Assembly (NCBI GenBank): GCA_020636355.1
Contig: JACJYB010000008.1
Location: forward strand, 1-64,000
DNA from: Lewinellaceae bacterium
GTDB lineage: Bacteria > Bacteroidota > Bacteroidia > Chitinophagales > Saprospiraceae
Direction of reading: 5' to 3'
DNA: 64,000 nucleotides
A program made the translations under genes and the position numbers. Shown in pieces: positions 24,845 through 34,009 of the stretch. The notes under the pieces were generated by a model. That model was not told where the DNA came from. It worked only from the letters and a program-made list of their open reading frames with translations, and did not search any database. Within the stretch, counting starts at the first letter, position 1. Each line of letters opens with the position of its first letter.

Positions 24845-25948
24845 TTACACCAATATAAATCGCTTTCCCGGTGTGGATTTCAGGATCCCTTTAAACTCCA
24901 GTTGCAAGATAACCGTAGCCAGGGAACTAGACCCTAACCCGGAGAGGTAGGCGAGCTGATCAATATCAGCCTGAGGATTATTTCGCAGGATATCATAGAT
25001 CGCTTCTTCGTCGGGCTCCAGAGCCTGGAAGAGATTCATCTGCCGGGAAGGTCCGGATTCGTCATCGGACCAACCCATTTGGAAGGCGATATCCTGGCCG
25101 GATTCGACGAGCGCTGCTTTGTGCTGCTTGATCAGTGCATTGCAACCGAGGGACAGCGGGTCTGTCGTCCGGCCCGGCAAAGCAAAAACATCCCGATGAT
25201 AGGCATTGCCAAACTCGGCCGTGATGATGGATCCACCGCGCTCTTTGGATTCGATGACCACCACAGCTTCGGCCATCGCCGCAATGATGCGATTTCGCAT
25301 TGGAAAATGCTCTTTGTCAATCCGGGATTGGATCGGGAATTCCGTCAGCAAACCGCCTCCTTTGAGTTCCATGGTTGAGGCCAGTTTACGATGGGCAGCA
25401 GGATACAAGGTATCCAGGCCATGACCCAGTACGCCAATGGTGGGAAATCCAAGATCCAGTGCTCTCCGGTGCGCTGTCGCATCAATACCAAATGCCAGGC
25501 CGCTGATCACCGTAGGCTGATAGTCTTTTAATTCGTCGAGGATACGCTGAGTCATCGTCACCCCATACGGACTGGGTTTGCGGGTGCCTACAATCGCGAT
25601 GGCCCGGCGCGGATTTAAATTGGCTGAACCTCGATAAAAAAGCAGAATAGGGCTCTCCGGAATCTGCTTTAATCGCTGGGGATAGGATGGATCCAGATAG
25701 GATATCATCCTGACCGGGCAAGTGTCCAGCCAATCCCAGTCGGGTTGGATTAATTTCTCAGGGTCGGCATTGGCAATGGCGCGGGCACCTGCTTCGCCAA
25801 CACCGGGAATTTTTAACAGTCGGTGTGCTTTGGTCCTAAATACCTCCTCGGCGCTGCCGCAATACCCGATCAGGCTCTTAGCGGTGATGGGACCAATGAA
25901 ATCAATCTTGGCCAGCGCCAGCAGGTATATGTCCGGAGCGGAAATCAT
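24845..25948 (-). CDS. dprA: DNA-processing protein DprA
   Basis: A 367-residue DprA/Smf protein, which loads RecA onto incoming single-stranded DNA during transformation. N-terminal helix-hairpin-helix/SAM-like region (about 1-75), then the Rossmann DprA core: AIVGTRKPSPYG, VISGLAFGIDATAHRRAL, GVLGHGLDTLYPAAHRKLA, GGLLTEFP, FPMRNRIIAAMAEAVVVIESKERGGSIITAEFG and LPGRTTDPLSLGCNALI are the family blocks. A C-terminal winged-helix domain (about 300-367) ends with LKSTPGKRFILV. Its start overlaps the end of the upstream glycosyltransferase by 4 bases, so the two are co-transcribed although functionally unrelated. Confidence 0.95.
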   Translation of the reverse strand: MISAPDIYLLALAKIDFIGPITAKSLIGYCGSAEEVFRTKAHRLLKIPGVGEAGARAIANADPEKLIQPDWDWLDTCPVRMISYLDPSYPQRLKQIPESPILLFYRGSANLNPRRAIAIVGTRKPSPYGVTMTQRILDELKDYQPTVISGLAFGIDATAHRRALDLGFPTIGVLGHGLDTLYPAAHRKLASTMELKGGGLLTEFPIQSRIDKEHFPMRNRIIAAMAEAVVVIESKERGGSIITAEFGNAYHRDVFALPGRTTDPLSLGCNALIKQHKAALVESGQDIAFQMGWSDDESGPSRQMNLFQALEPDEEAIYDILRNNPQADIDQLAYLSGLGSSSLATVILQLEFKGILKSTPGKRFILV

Positions 25949-27834
25949 TGCAACGCCCGTTGTAGATAGGGGGTGGCATTTTCCGGCTGACCAATCGCTT
26001 TATAGCAATCGGCCATGGCCTGGTTAAGCCGTCGGTCGTTTGGAGACAACGTCAATCCGTAATTCAGGTATTTAATCGCTTCCGGATAATACTGAAATTT
26101 CTTCATCATAATCTCCGTCCCTACCCGGTAGTCAAAGTCGGTCAGTAAATCGATCTGTTGCCTGCGATTATTCAGGTAATCCATATACTGAGGGACGTAG
26201 TCATCCCTGGGATACATCACTAACACCTTGTAAAACTCACCCAGCAATTTGGACAAATCGCCGTCGGTTTTGTACCGTTCTGCCGCAATACCTCCCAGCA
26301 TACGAATCGCGTCTCCATAGGAAGGCAGGATCTCAATGGCCCGTCGGATGTGTACCTCCGCGGTATCCAGGTTAATATTGCGCTCCTGGCTATTTGCCGC
26401 TTGCAAAGATTTGTCAAAATAGATGGTCCCGTAGAATAAATTAGCCCGTGCACTATTGGTTGAAACAGCCATAGCAGCACGATTTAAGGTCACTTTATTT
26501 TCCCATACCGGCACACGTGTGTAAGTCCGGATCATAAATCCCAGGACGGTAATAACCAGTAAACCCTGGGCTAGCCGATGGTACTTGACTGGTATTTTTC
26601 CGGTAACCAACCAGCCAATTGCGAGCGCTATGCCAAATGAAGGCATGTACAAAAATCGCTCGTTCATGAAAGTTCCCACCGGAAAGATAATGTTTGAGAT
26701 CACTAGTAGAGTAGCCAGGTAAAAAGCGATGCCATACGCACCGGTATTCTTTCGCCACACTCCGGTTACAGCAAAATAAATGGCCGGCAGGTAAATGATC
26801 AATGCCAACCACGGCTGCCAGTTTCCAAAATTGGTGATGGGGACATGGTATGGATAATAGTCGTGTGTCAGCGGGTGCGGGAAGATCAGAAGGCGTACGT
26901 AATCCAGCATGGTATAGGCTATCGTGCCCAAACGCTCTCCGAGATTCATCCCCCGGAACGGATTGTTCATGATGCTCAGCGTATTGGGGTCCACCCCCTG
27001 GATGTAGCCGATGGCATGATAGCGCATGGCAAAATATACCAGGCCGATGGCAGCCATACTCCCCAGCAACATCCAGCCTTTGCGGTCGAAGCGCCATTCA
27101 CGGAATACCCACCAGGCCATTGGGATCAATCCGAGAAAGGTGAAGGCATTCTCTTTAGCCAGGATTCCGCCCAGTAGAGTAAAACTCATGACAACCAGAC
27201 GCCACAGGCCTCCTCTGTCAAAAAAGCGCATACCAAACCATAAAGCGCCTCCCGCCAGTAACAAAGCCATGACCTCGTCACGTCCTTTGATATTAGCGAC
27301 TACCTCGACATGGACCGGGTGAACCACCCACCATAGTGCGGCAACAAACGGCAGACTCCAAAACCAGGTCCGGCTTGCCGAAGCGCCAGTGAGCAAAAAG
27401 AACAACCGGTACAACAGGATGACCGACAGAACATACAATAAAATGTTGATGAGGTGGGCACTCATTGGATTTGCTCCGAAAAGCTGGTATTCTATGGCAA
27501 AGGTGACCAGCGACAACGGCCGGTAACGGGCGCCAACCACCAGATTTTTTTGTTCTCCGAAATACCCGGAAAAAGTTTCGGTGGTCAGGATTTCCCCAAT
27601 ACCACTGATTCCCTTTTTGACAAAATTGTTTTCCGAATAAACGATGCTGTCGTCCAGGACAAAGTCGTAATTCACCGACTGCCAGTACAGCGCAAGTGGG
27701 AGGACGACCAGGATCAAAGCGGGGATCCAGTGCTGTTTCCAATGGAATGCCGCAGGTGCCGGAATGGACTTCTTCGAGCGAACTTTTTTGACCGGTTTGG
27801 GTGTGGAGGTAGTGGTTTTTTTCTTTTGCGCCAT
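25945..27834 (-). CDS. TMTC-like membrane glycosyltransferase with TPR tail
   Basis: A 629-residue integral membrane protein. After a Lys-rich cytoplasmic start, residues about 30-430 contain 10-12 membrane helices with the GT-C signature YDFVLDDSIVY (acidic pair after the first helix) and HPVHVEVVANIKGRDE, which matches the conserved loop of TMTC/DUF1736 protein O-mannosyltransferase-like proteins. The C-terminal about 180 residues are TPR repeats (AEVHIRRAIEILPSYGDAI, PEAIKYLNYGLTLSPNDRRLNQAMADCYKAIGQ). It probably transfers a sugar from a lipid carrier to exported proteins; Bacteroidota O-glycosylate many secreted proteins, but the acceptor here is unknown. It overlaps dprA by 4 bases. Confidence 0.8.
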   Translation of the reverse strand: MAQKKKTTTSTPKPVKKVRSKKSIPAPAAFHWKQHWIPALILVVLPLALYWQSVNYDFVLDDSIVYSENNFVKKGISGIGEILTTETFSGYFGEQKNLVVGARYRPLSLVTFAIEYQLFGANPMSAHLINILLYVLSVILLYRLFFLLTGASASRTWFWSLPFVAALWWVVHPVHVEVVANIKGRDEVMALLLAGGALWFGMRFFDRGGLWRLVVMSFTLLGGILAKENAFTFLGLIPMAWWVFREWRFDRKGWMLLGSMAAIGLVYFAMRYHAIGYIQGVDPNTLSIMNNPFRGMNLGERLGTIAYTMLDYVRLLIFPHPLTHDYYPYHVPITNFGNWQPWLALIIYLPAIYFAVTGVWRKNTGAYGIAFYLATLLVISNIIFPVGTFMNERFLYMPSFGIALAIGWLVTGKIPVKYHRLAQGLLVITVLGFMIRTYTRVPVWENKVTLNRAAMAVSTNSARANLFYGTIYFDKSLQAANSQERNINLDTAEVHIRRAIEILPSYGDAIRMLGGIAAERYKTDGDLSKLLGEFYKVLVMYPRDDYVPQYMDYLNNRRQQIDLLTDFDYRVGTEIMMKKFQYYPEAIKYLNYGLTLSPNDRRLNQAMADCYKAIGQPENATPYLQRALQ

Positions 27835-27966
27835 GCGGTGTAAAGGAATTTCAACACAATTTAACCCAATTCGCGCATTCGATAAAATGGTTTGGGAATG
27901 GAATGTAGATCGCCACGACTTAAGGCGTTCCGATTATCCTGAGCACGTATTAAAATGCGACCACTG

Positions 27967-29127
27967 TCAATAGCTATACTTCATCCTGAGGAAGAATGCC
28001 TGCAGCGGGGAGTAGAAGTGATCGGTCTTATTCCACAAGACCTGTCCGACCAGATCGAGGTCCCAGTTCTCGGCCACTGAAACACTGACGGTGGGATTGA
28101 CAAAAAAGGGCTGACTTTTCACGGGGCTGTAGATGATGGACAACCCGCCATTGACCAGTGGGCTGATTGGGTGTGACAACTGCAGGTAAACAGCGCTCCG
28201 GTAGGGATAAAGATTTTTGGCAGAGAGGTTAAAATTGAACAATTCGGTTACCGGTGACTGGGTATCACCCTGACTATTGATCATGAAGCCTGCCTGCACA
28301 TAGGTGCCTTTGGCAAACGAATAATCGATGCCTGTTGCACCGGTAAAAACATTCGTTCCTCCATCAGTCAGATCCTCAAAATAGCTCCATTCCCCTTTCC
28401 AGCCGGCCGTTCCGAGGTTACCGGCCCATCCGAAACCAGCCACGAAGTTGTTTTGAAAATAGCCACCCAAAACCTGAAAGTCATAGTTCCATTGATTGAA
28501 GCGCCACAGGCTGGCATAGGTACCAAGCCGTACATGATGCGCTGCTTTGGCTGCTACCTCAACGCTGGAATTACCATTGAAATAATAACGCGCCAGTATC
28601 GCATCACTCCCCGGTCGTTCTTCGTAATCAAAATCCGTAAAGGAAAAAGCATTAAAGATGTCATTGGCATTCCAGAAGGTATGGATCCCCCAATTGATGC
28701 GTTGACGGCCGACGCGGATGTCCCAGGGCCCCTTGGAGTAAGCCGCAGAAAGCCGGTCGATCATAGTGTGCAGGACAATGGATTTGGATGAAGCCACCAC
28801 CCAACTCATATCCAAATAATCGTTGTTGGCATTGTCGATGGTACCGGCAAAATCGGGTGTCGACTTCACCAGCTCTCCGTAAAATAAGCGCGAACGAACC
28901 TCCAACCGTAAGGTCCAGTTCGGATTGGGATAATATTTGACATTGTACCGGTGATGGAATAATTGATCGGAGAGGGACTGCTTCAGGTCCGGGATAAAAA
29001 ATTCGGTGTGCAGAAACTTGATGTACGACTTCTGGTCCCATTTGATGCTATCGGTCTGGCCGGGCATCAATGCCGGGATAAGCAAGGCCAGCACAAGAAC
29101 CAATTCCTTTACGCGATGATTACACAT
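27967..29127 (-). CDS. Outer-membrane beta-barrel protein of a Lol-like export operon
   Basis: A 386-residue protein with a signal peptide (MCNHRVKELVLVLALLIPALMPGQ) and a porin-like body of amphipathic strands ending ...AFFLRMKYSY, with a terminal aromatic residue. The segment WDIRVGRQRINWGIHTFWNANDIFN resembles the GRQ-x-x-WG motif of DUF1302-type outer-membrane proteins. The start at 29127 is preferred over 29157 because it gives a clean signal; it overlaps the ATPase gene by 8 bases. Position at the end of an operon with a LolA-like carrier and FtsX-type permeases suggests a part in moving a lipid or lipophilic compound across the envelope. Confidence 0.7.
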   Translation of the reverse strand: MCNHRVKELVLVLALLIPALMPGQTDSIKWDQKSYIKFLHTEFFIPDLKQSLSDQLFHHRYNVKYYPNPNWTLRLEVRSRLFYGELVKSTPDFAGTIDNANNDYLDMSWVVASSKSIVLHTMIDRLSAAYSKGPWDIRVGRQRINWGIHTFWNANDIFNAFSFTDFDYEERPGSDAILARYYFNGNSSVEVAAKAAHHVRLGTYASLWRFNQWNYDFQVLGGYFQNNFVAGFGWAGNLGTAGWKGEWSYFEDLTDGGTNVFTGATGIDYSFAKGTYVQAGFMINSQGDTQSPVTELFNFNLSAKNLYPYRSAVYLQLSHPISPLVNGGLSIIYSPVKSQPFFVNPTVSVSVAENWDLDLVGQVLWNKTDHFYSPLQAFFLRMKYSY

Positions 29128-29812
29128 GGCCTTTACGATCGGAAATGATTTTACCATCTTCCAGGGTGATCACCCGATGCGCCCGGTCGATAACCCGCTG
29201 GTCGTGGGTAGAAAATACGAACGTCATCTGCTCTTCCTGGTTCAAATTAGCCATAATGTCCAGTAGCTGGCCGGTCGATACGGAATCCAGGTTGGCGGTA
29301 GGCTCATCTGCAAGCACAAAAGCGGGTTTGGAAGCAAGAGCCCGGGCAACTGCTACCCGCTGTTGCTGGCCGCCGGAAAGTTCGATCGGCCGTTTGTTGA
29401 CTTTATCATCCAGGCCAACGGCATGGAGCAACTCCATAGCGCGTTGATTGCGCTTTTCTTTTGGCAATTGTTGTAAAAGCATCACAAACTCTACATTTTC
29501 CAGGGCGGTAAGCACAGGTATGAGGTTATATGCCTGAAAAACAAACCCGATGTGATCCCGTCTAAAATCAATCAGGGCATTGTCAGAGAACTTGGAAATA
29601 TCTTTGCCACCCACTTCAATGTATCCGGCAGATGGACGATCCAGGCCGCCAATGATGTTCAGTAATGTGGTTTTGCCGGATCCGGAAGGTCCTACAATAG
29701 CTACAAATTCTCCTTCGTCAATGGTCAGGTCTACGCCGCGCAAGGCATGGACCGGAATGGTATCCGGTTGATATGTTTTTGTGATTCCTTTGGTAACAAT
29801 AACAGGTTTCAT
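29120..29812 (-). CDS. ABC transporter ATP-binding protein (LolD/MacB type)
   Basis: A 230-residue ATPase subunit with Walker A GPSGSGKTT (41-49), Q-loop FVFQAYNLIPVLTALENVEF, signature LSGGQQQRVAVARALA, Walker B VLADEPTANLD and H-loop STHDQRV. The pattern is that of LolD/MacB ATPases, which work with FtsX-type permeases as mechanotransmitters rather than as classical transporters. It is 9 bases downstream of the second permease gene and overlaps the outer-membrane protein gene. The cargo cannot be told from the ATPase. Confidence 0.93.
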   Translation of the reverse strand: MKPVIVTKGITKTYQPDTIPVHALRGVDLTIDEGEFVAIVGPSGSGKTTLLNIIGGLDRPSAGYIEVGGKDISKFSDNALIDFRRDHIGFVFQAYNLIPVLTALENVEFVMLLQQLPKEKRNQRAMELLHAVGLDDKVNKRPIELSGGQQQRVAVARALASKPAFVLADEPTANLDSVSTGQLLDIMANLNQEEQMTFVFSTHDQRVIDRAHRVITLEDGKIISDRKGHV

Positions 29813-29821
29813 GCTTTCTAA

Positions 29822-31033
29822 TTAAAGGGTTCGGATGGCTTCGACCGGCCTCAGGCGGATGGCTTTCCAGGCCGGGAAAAGGCTACCTATCAATGCAGTT
29901 ACTATGATTGCTAATGCAAGTTGCCAATATAATGATGAGGGGACCCAGGGATAGATGATATCGGACAATCCAAATTCCCGCATACCCGCCGAATAGGCAG
30001 AGAGGTCCAGTCCGGAAGTACTGGTCCAGATGATGGTCAGATACCCGACCAGCATTCCGATCGGTGCACCAATACAACCCAGGATCAGGGTTTCGATAAG
30101 AATCATATTAAACACCCTTTTCTTGTTCATGCCAATTGCCATCAGCATTCCCAGCTCCTTAACCCGCTCCAGAACGGCCATCATCATGGTGTTGACGATC
30201 CCGAAAATCAGGGCCAGCATTACGATGATGGTCATGATCATCGAGGTTAGTCCGATGGTGGACTCGTATAAAACAAGATCCGGCGATAAGGTTCGATAAC
30301 TTTGCACATCCAGGTCCGGATATTTCTTCTGGATGGCTTCCTGAATGGGCTCAAAATCGGTCCCGTCAGGAACGCGGATTGCGATTTCGTGGAGCCCGTC
30401 TCCTCCCAGTAGGGGCTTCAGGTCTTCCTGCCGTACGAAGATGTGCTGGCTGTCATAGCGTGAATCTTTGGTTGCATACAAACCCACGATCCGGAAGGAT
30501 GCTGCCGTGATTTCCCCACTGTACGATTGAAAAGTCAGTACTACCCGGTTATTCAGAGAGACATGGATTTTATCAGCCAGGTCCTGACCGATGATCATTG
30601 GATTTCGGGCATCCGTGTCAAAGTAACTTCCTTCAACCAGGTTGCTGCTTAACCCGGTCGTTGAATCTTCGGCTGCCGGCAAAATGGCTTTGATGGTAAT
30701 CCCACGGGCAGCTTTGGGCGAAGAAACCATGCCCTGCACAAGCAGCCGGGGAGACAGGTAGGTGTTGCTAAATTCCTTTTTCAATTGCTGATAGGTGGTA
30801 AAGCCGTTCGGTATTGTGTCCTCCAGCGCTTTGTCGACAAAATAATCCGAACGATGGATTTGAATGTGAGACCATTCATTCAGTATCGCCGTATGGATGT
30901 AGGTTCGCACCATACCAATGCTGAAGCCCGTAATCACTATAATCGCCCAAATCCCCAGGACTACCGCAGTGATAACCACCATACTTCTTGTACGGCTTCT
31001 CCAAATATTTCTCCAGGCAACTTTGAAAATCAT
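29822..31033 (-). CDS. FtsX/LolE-type ABC permease, second of pair
   Basis: A 403-residue MacB/FtsX-family permease. One helix at about 17-40 (MVVITAVVLGIWAIIVITGFSIGM), a large periplasmic domain (about 45-265), then three C-terminal helices (MIMTIIVMLALIFGIVNTMMMAVLERVKELGMLMAIGM, LILGCIGAPIGMLVGYLTIIW, LALAIIVTALIGSLFPAWKAIRL). The ERVKELGMLMAIGMNKKRV coupling loop and the ending AWKAIRLRPVEAIRTL are typical of the family. It is paralogous to the upstream permease and the two probably form a heterodimer, as LolC and LolE do. Confidence 0.9.
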   Translation of the reverse strand: MIFKVAWRNIWRSRTRSMVVITAVVLGIWAIIVITGFSIGMVRTYIHTAILNEWSHIQIHRSDYFVDKALEDTIPNGFTTYQQLKKEFSNTYLSPRLLVQGMVSSPKAARGITIKAILPAAEDSTTGLSSNLVEGSYFDTDARNPMIIGQDLADKIHVSLNNRVVLTFQSYSGEITAASFRIVGLYATKDSRYDSQHIFVRQEDLKPLLGGDGLHEIAIRVPDGTDFEPIQEAIQKKYPDLDVQSYRTLSPDLVLYESTIGLTSMIMTIIVMLALIFGIVNTMMMAVLERVKELGMLMAIGMNKKRVFNMILIETLILGCIGAPIGMLVGYLTIIWTSTSGLDLSAYSAGMREFGLSDIIYPWVPSSLYWQLALAIIVTALIGSLFPAWKAIRLRPVEAIRTL

Positions 31034-31057
31034 ACCTCGATAAATTCAATGATTAAC

Positions 31058-32275
31058 TTACAAACGCATGGCTTCAACCGGCTTCATTTTCCGGATTACC
31101 CAAAATGGATAAAAGGCCAATACGGTGGTGATCACAAAAACAAACAAAACCTGCCAGCTAAAAATATTCCAGTCAAATGCCGGTGGTATGATGGGTTCTG
31201 CACCAAACTTTTCATAAGCTTTGGCATATTCTCCTGTCATTTGAAAAGGATGGAGTGATAGGTATTTGACGAGAGGAACGCTAATCAGGAAGCCCATGGC
31301 TACCCCGACCAATCCGATCATCACTACTTCCATCCACATCATCCCGAATAACTGCATGCGACGCATACCTATCGAAAGCAAGACCCCCAACTCATACTGC
31401 CGGTCTTTCGTCATCATCAGGATGGTGCCAAAAATGCCGAAAGAAATAATAATGTAAAGAATGATCAGGATGACGTTTGCACTGGCAGTGTCCATTTCCT
31501 TGGCTTGCATTAATTCAGGCATCATCTCCTGCCAATCCTTAACGGCATAGGTCGCTGTATCCAGATCACTATGCAAAGCTTTGATTGCTCCCGGGAGCTC
31601 TTCTTTGTCTTTCAGTCCTACCACCAGAGAGGTGATCTGATCTCCGGTGGCATAAAATTGCTGCGCATCTTCCAGGTGCAGATAGACCATGGTCTTGGAT
31701 AGGTCCGGTGATGCAAAATGGATTAACCCCCGGACAGGATATTCCCCAATGGCGTTGGCTCCATGGTATCCCTGGCTCAGAAATATGAGGGTATCGCCTA
31801 CATCAATCTTGAAGTTTTCTGCCAGGCCCTCTCCGACCAGTATTCCTTCCGGTGATGATTGCCAATAATCTCCTTTGGAAATACGGCCTTTTAATCCGGT
31901 CAGCGCATTCTCTGCTTCAGGATCAATGCCGATCATCAGCGCACCCTGGGTGCGATTACCGGCTGAAGCCAGCGCAAAAGATTCCAGTCTGGGTACCAGG
32001 GGGTACGAATTTTTAAAACCTTCCGGTAATTTTTCCAGCAGGGTTTGCCGGTCGATCACCTCATCGATGGATCGGTCATCCCAAAATTTCTTGCCCTGTA
32101 TCTGCAGGTACCCGTAATAATAGTTGACTACGTTATCCACCATGTGATCCCAGGTGCCATGCTGGATGGATTGCATCACCGAGGAAAACAAAACCGCAAA
32201 CAACACGGAAGCTGCGGTGATCAGGGTTCGGCGTTTATTGCGCCAGATGTTGCGCCAGGCGAGACTCAGTAACAT
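31058..32275 (-). CDS. FtsX/LolC-type ABC permease, first of pair
   Basis: A 405-residue permease with the same architecture as its neighbour: N-terminal WRNIWRNKRRTLITAASVLFAVLFSSVMQSI, a periplasmic MacB-like domain with DPEAENALTGLKGRISKGDY and EGLAENFKIDVGDTL, and C-terminal helices beginning VILIILYIIISFGIFGTILMM. The cytoplasmic loop KDRQYELGVLLSIGMRRMQL and end RKMKPVEAMRL match the family. It follows the LolA-like gene by 3 bases, so the operon order is carrier, permease, permease, ATPase, outer-membrane protein. Confidence 0.9.
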   Translation of the reverse strand: MLLSLAWRNIWRNKRRTLITAASVLFAVLFSSVMQSIQHGTWDHMVDNVVNYYYGYLQIQGKKFWDDRSIDEVIDRQTLLEKLPEGFKNSYPLVPRLESFALASAGNRTQGALMIGIDPEAENALTGLKGRISKGDYWQSSPEGILVGEGLAENFKIDVGDTLIFLSQGYHGANAIGEYPVRGLIHFASPDLSKTMVYLHLEDAQQFYATGDQITSLVVGLKDKEELPGAIKALHSDLDTATYAVKDWQEMMPELMQAKEMDTASANVILIILYIIISFGIFGTILMMTKDRQYELGVLLSIGMRRMQLFGMMWMEVVMIGLVGVAMGFLISVPLVKYLSLHPFQMTGEYAKAYEKFGAEPIIPPAFDWNIFSWQVLFVFVITTVLAFYPFWVIRKMKPVEAMRL

Positions 32276-32278
32276 GGA

Positions 32279-33028
32279 TCAGGGTTTTATCCGCTTTGCT
32301 TGTTGCACCGAGAAAAAATCTTCTTTAATGGCTACATCAAAGTCGACATTTACATAGGTGACAATGGTTTTATTACCCGGTTCGTCCGCCGGGATCACTT
32401 CCAACACAGAAGGTAGCAAGACGTTATCCATCAACTTGATGGACTTACCGTACATAGTATGGATAAGATAACCATCTTCATCGTAGAACTCCGACTTGAG
32501 CTCGAGATAGTCTTTCTTGTCGATCCAGAGGATGACTTTACCCCAAACTACTGCGGCCGACTCCTTGGGAATAAGTTCAATCTTGTAGCAATCCCTCCCA
32601 TCGATGCTTTCCTCCCCGGTTATTTTCTGGGTGAAATCATTTACAATAGAAGATTGCTTGACCATGTCGTCGTTTTTGAAATCCGATCCCATCCAGGATT
32701 GCATCATCATGCTGGGCGGCAATTTGATCATGCGCTCAATGGATGGCTGCCAATTCCAGATTTCTTTATCCCGCTTAAGAAAGACCACTCCACGATCCCG
32801 GGTAGGTTCCAGAATATACATCAACGCATATTTATCGCCCAATGACCAGGATTTTAGTTCTACATCCCGGGTCCAGGAAGGTCTTACGATGGACATTTTC
32901 ATGGTCATGACACTGCTCTTGCCGCGTAACTTCTCATCGGCTTTCTGCACTATTTCTCTGGCATCCTGTGCCAGAAGTATGCCTCCGGTGAGCATCATCA
33001 ACCCAGCGATAAGGTGTTTTCGGTTCAT
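32279..33028 (-). CDS. LolA-like outer membrane lipoprotein-sorting protein
   Basis: A 249-residue exported protein (signal MNRKHLIAGLMMLTGGILLAQ) of the COG2834 type. Typical features are VQKADEKLRGKSSVMTMKMSIVRPSWTRDVELKSWS, MYILEPTRDRGVVFLKRDKEIWNWQPSIERMIKLPPSMMMQSWMGSDFKNDDMV and DGRDCYKIELIPKESAAVVWGKVILWIDKKDYL. It forms a half-barrel that binds lipid-like chains. Proteins with this exact W-x-P...MGSDF pattern are usually found next to FtsX-type permeases or RND exporters rather than being the housekeeping LolA, so a dedicated lipid or lipoprotein route is likely. It is the first gene of the operon, behind a DtxR-like palindrome. Confidence 0.88.
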   Translation of the reverse strand: MNRKHLIAGLMMLTGGILLAQDAREIVQKADEKLRGKSSVMTMKMSIVRPSWTRDVELKSWSLGDKYALMYILEPTRDRGVVFLKRDKEIWNWQPSIERMIKLPPSMMMQSWMGSDFKNDDMVKQSSIVNDFTQKITGEESIDGRDCYKIELIPKESAAVVWGKVILWIDKKDYLELKSEFYDEDGYLIHTMYGKSIKLMDNVLLPSVLEVIPADEPGNKTIVTYVNVDFDVAIKEDFFSVQQAKRIKP

Positions 33029-33091
33029 TTGATTTCCACTCTTTTAATTGTTGTAACTTTAAAGCAAGTTAGTTTAAGCACGACAAAGGTG

Positions 33092-33130
33092 CAAATTTTT
33101 TAGACTAATCTAAATTATTTTTTAGGCTAA
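33092..33130. promoter_or_regulatory. Putative DtxR-family operator between divergent genes
   Basis: TTTAGA-ctaa-TCTAAA (33099-33114) is a perfect 6-base inverted repeat, and TTTAGGCTAA (33121-33130) repeats its left half one helical-turn pair away. TTAGnCTAA resembles the half-sites bound by DtxR/IdeR/MntR-type metal-dependent repressors (TTAGGTTAGCCTAA). On the minus strand a TTG (CAA at 33092-33094) with a TAACTTGC about 20 bases on could be the promoter of the LolA-like operon. Metal regulation is inference from the site only; no DtxR-type gene is in the window. Confidence 0.5.
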
Positions 33131-33140
33131 TTGAATTTTA

Positions 33141-33809
33141 ATGCGCTTGCGCTCTATTTTAACCCTGGCTTTTTTCGCGATTGCCCTTCCGGCAGCCTAT
33201 ACCCAACTCAATATTGAGACGGGTTTTGATTGGCTGGCCGTCCGGGATCCTGGACTGGATCAGGCAATTGCCCTTCACAATGACCAACAAAATTATACCC
33301 GGGATTTTGCTGATCTGGATCATTTGTTCGGCTTCAGACTTGGGACCCGTTATTACTTCAAGGGCCCGGTGTATGCCGGCCTTGCCTGGACGGTCCACCT
33401 CCAGTCCAACAAAGCTACCAATCCTGAAGGCAAAGGGAATCTGACCCGCAGAATTTACCTCCAGTCACATACCTGGCAAACCATGCTGGGAGCAAGCGGC
33501 CGGCGGGTGGGAATCGGGACCGCTTTAAGTTATGATCTGGTATCAACCCGGCACAAATGGGAAAACGAATCCCGGTCCGTACGACTCGACCGGGAGGGTG
33601 GACTCCACCAGGAAGCCTGGTTGGAATGGTTGCTTCCGGGCACTTCCAATGTCCAGCTTTCGCTGCAGCCCTATGCCCGTTATCAATACGGTAACCGTAC
33701 TACGGTTCGACTACAGCAATGGCTGAATGACGAGGCGACCGATGCATCCGGACTGCAGGCCTGGAGTTATGGCATACGCATTGTCCTTGTGAACGGGCCT
33801 AAACCCTGA
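33141..33809 (+). CDS. Secreted, probably outer-membrane beta-barrel protein
   Basis: A 222-residue protein with a signal peptide (MRLRSILTLAFFAIALPAAYTQ) and strand-rich remainder (FGFRLGTRYYFKGPVYAGLAWTVHLQS, TMLGASGRRVGIGTALSYDLVST, LSLQPYARYQYGN) suggesting an 8-10 strand barrel. No family was recognised. It is divergent from the LolA-like operon and shares the intergenic region with the DtxR-like palindrome, whose second half-site is 10 bases before its ATG, so it may be under the same control. Confidence 0.65.
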   Translation: MRLRSILTLAFFAIALPAAYTQLNIETGFDWLAVRDPGLDQAIALHNDQQNYTRDFADLDHLFGFRLGTRYYFKGPVYAGLAWTVHLQSNKATNPEGKGNLTRRIYLQSHTWQTMLGASGRRVGIGTALSYDLVSTRHKWENESRSVRLDREGGLHQEAWLEWLLPGTSNVQLSLQPYARYQYGNRTTVRLQQWLNDEATDASGLQAWSYGIRIVLVNGPKP

Positions 33810-34009
33810 GAGGGGGAAAATCAAGGATGGTTTTAACCTCAGAGTTTCGCTGGGTCTTGCACAGAGTTACACAGTCAACCGCGGAGATTACCCAGAGGGC
33901 CACAGAGCTTTCGATCGGATGTTCGTATTCATATATTCGATCTGAACAGCGCTTCTCTGTTTTTCAGGACGCAGAGGCGAGCTGCGTTTTTACATCACGG
34001 ATCGTTCCT

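Noticed and set aside
29120..33028. Housekeeping LolACDE system
   Set aside because: The carrier is of the type linked to specialised exporters, the operon includes an outer-membrane barrel, and LolB is absent, so a dedicated route is a better description.
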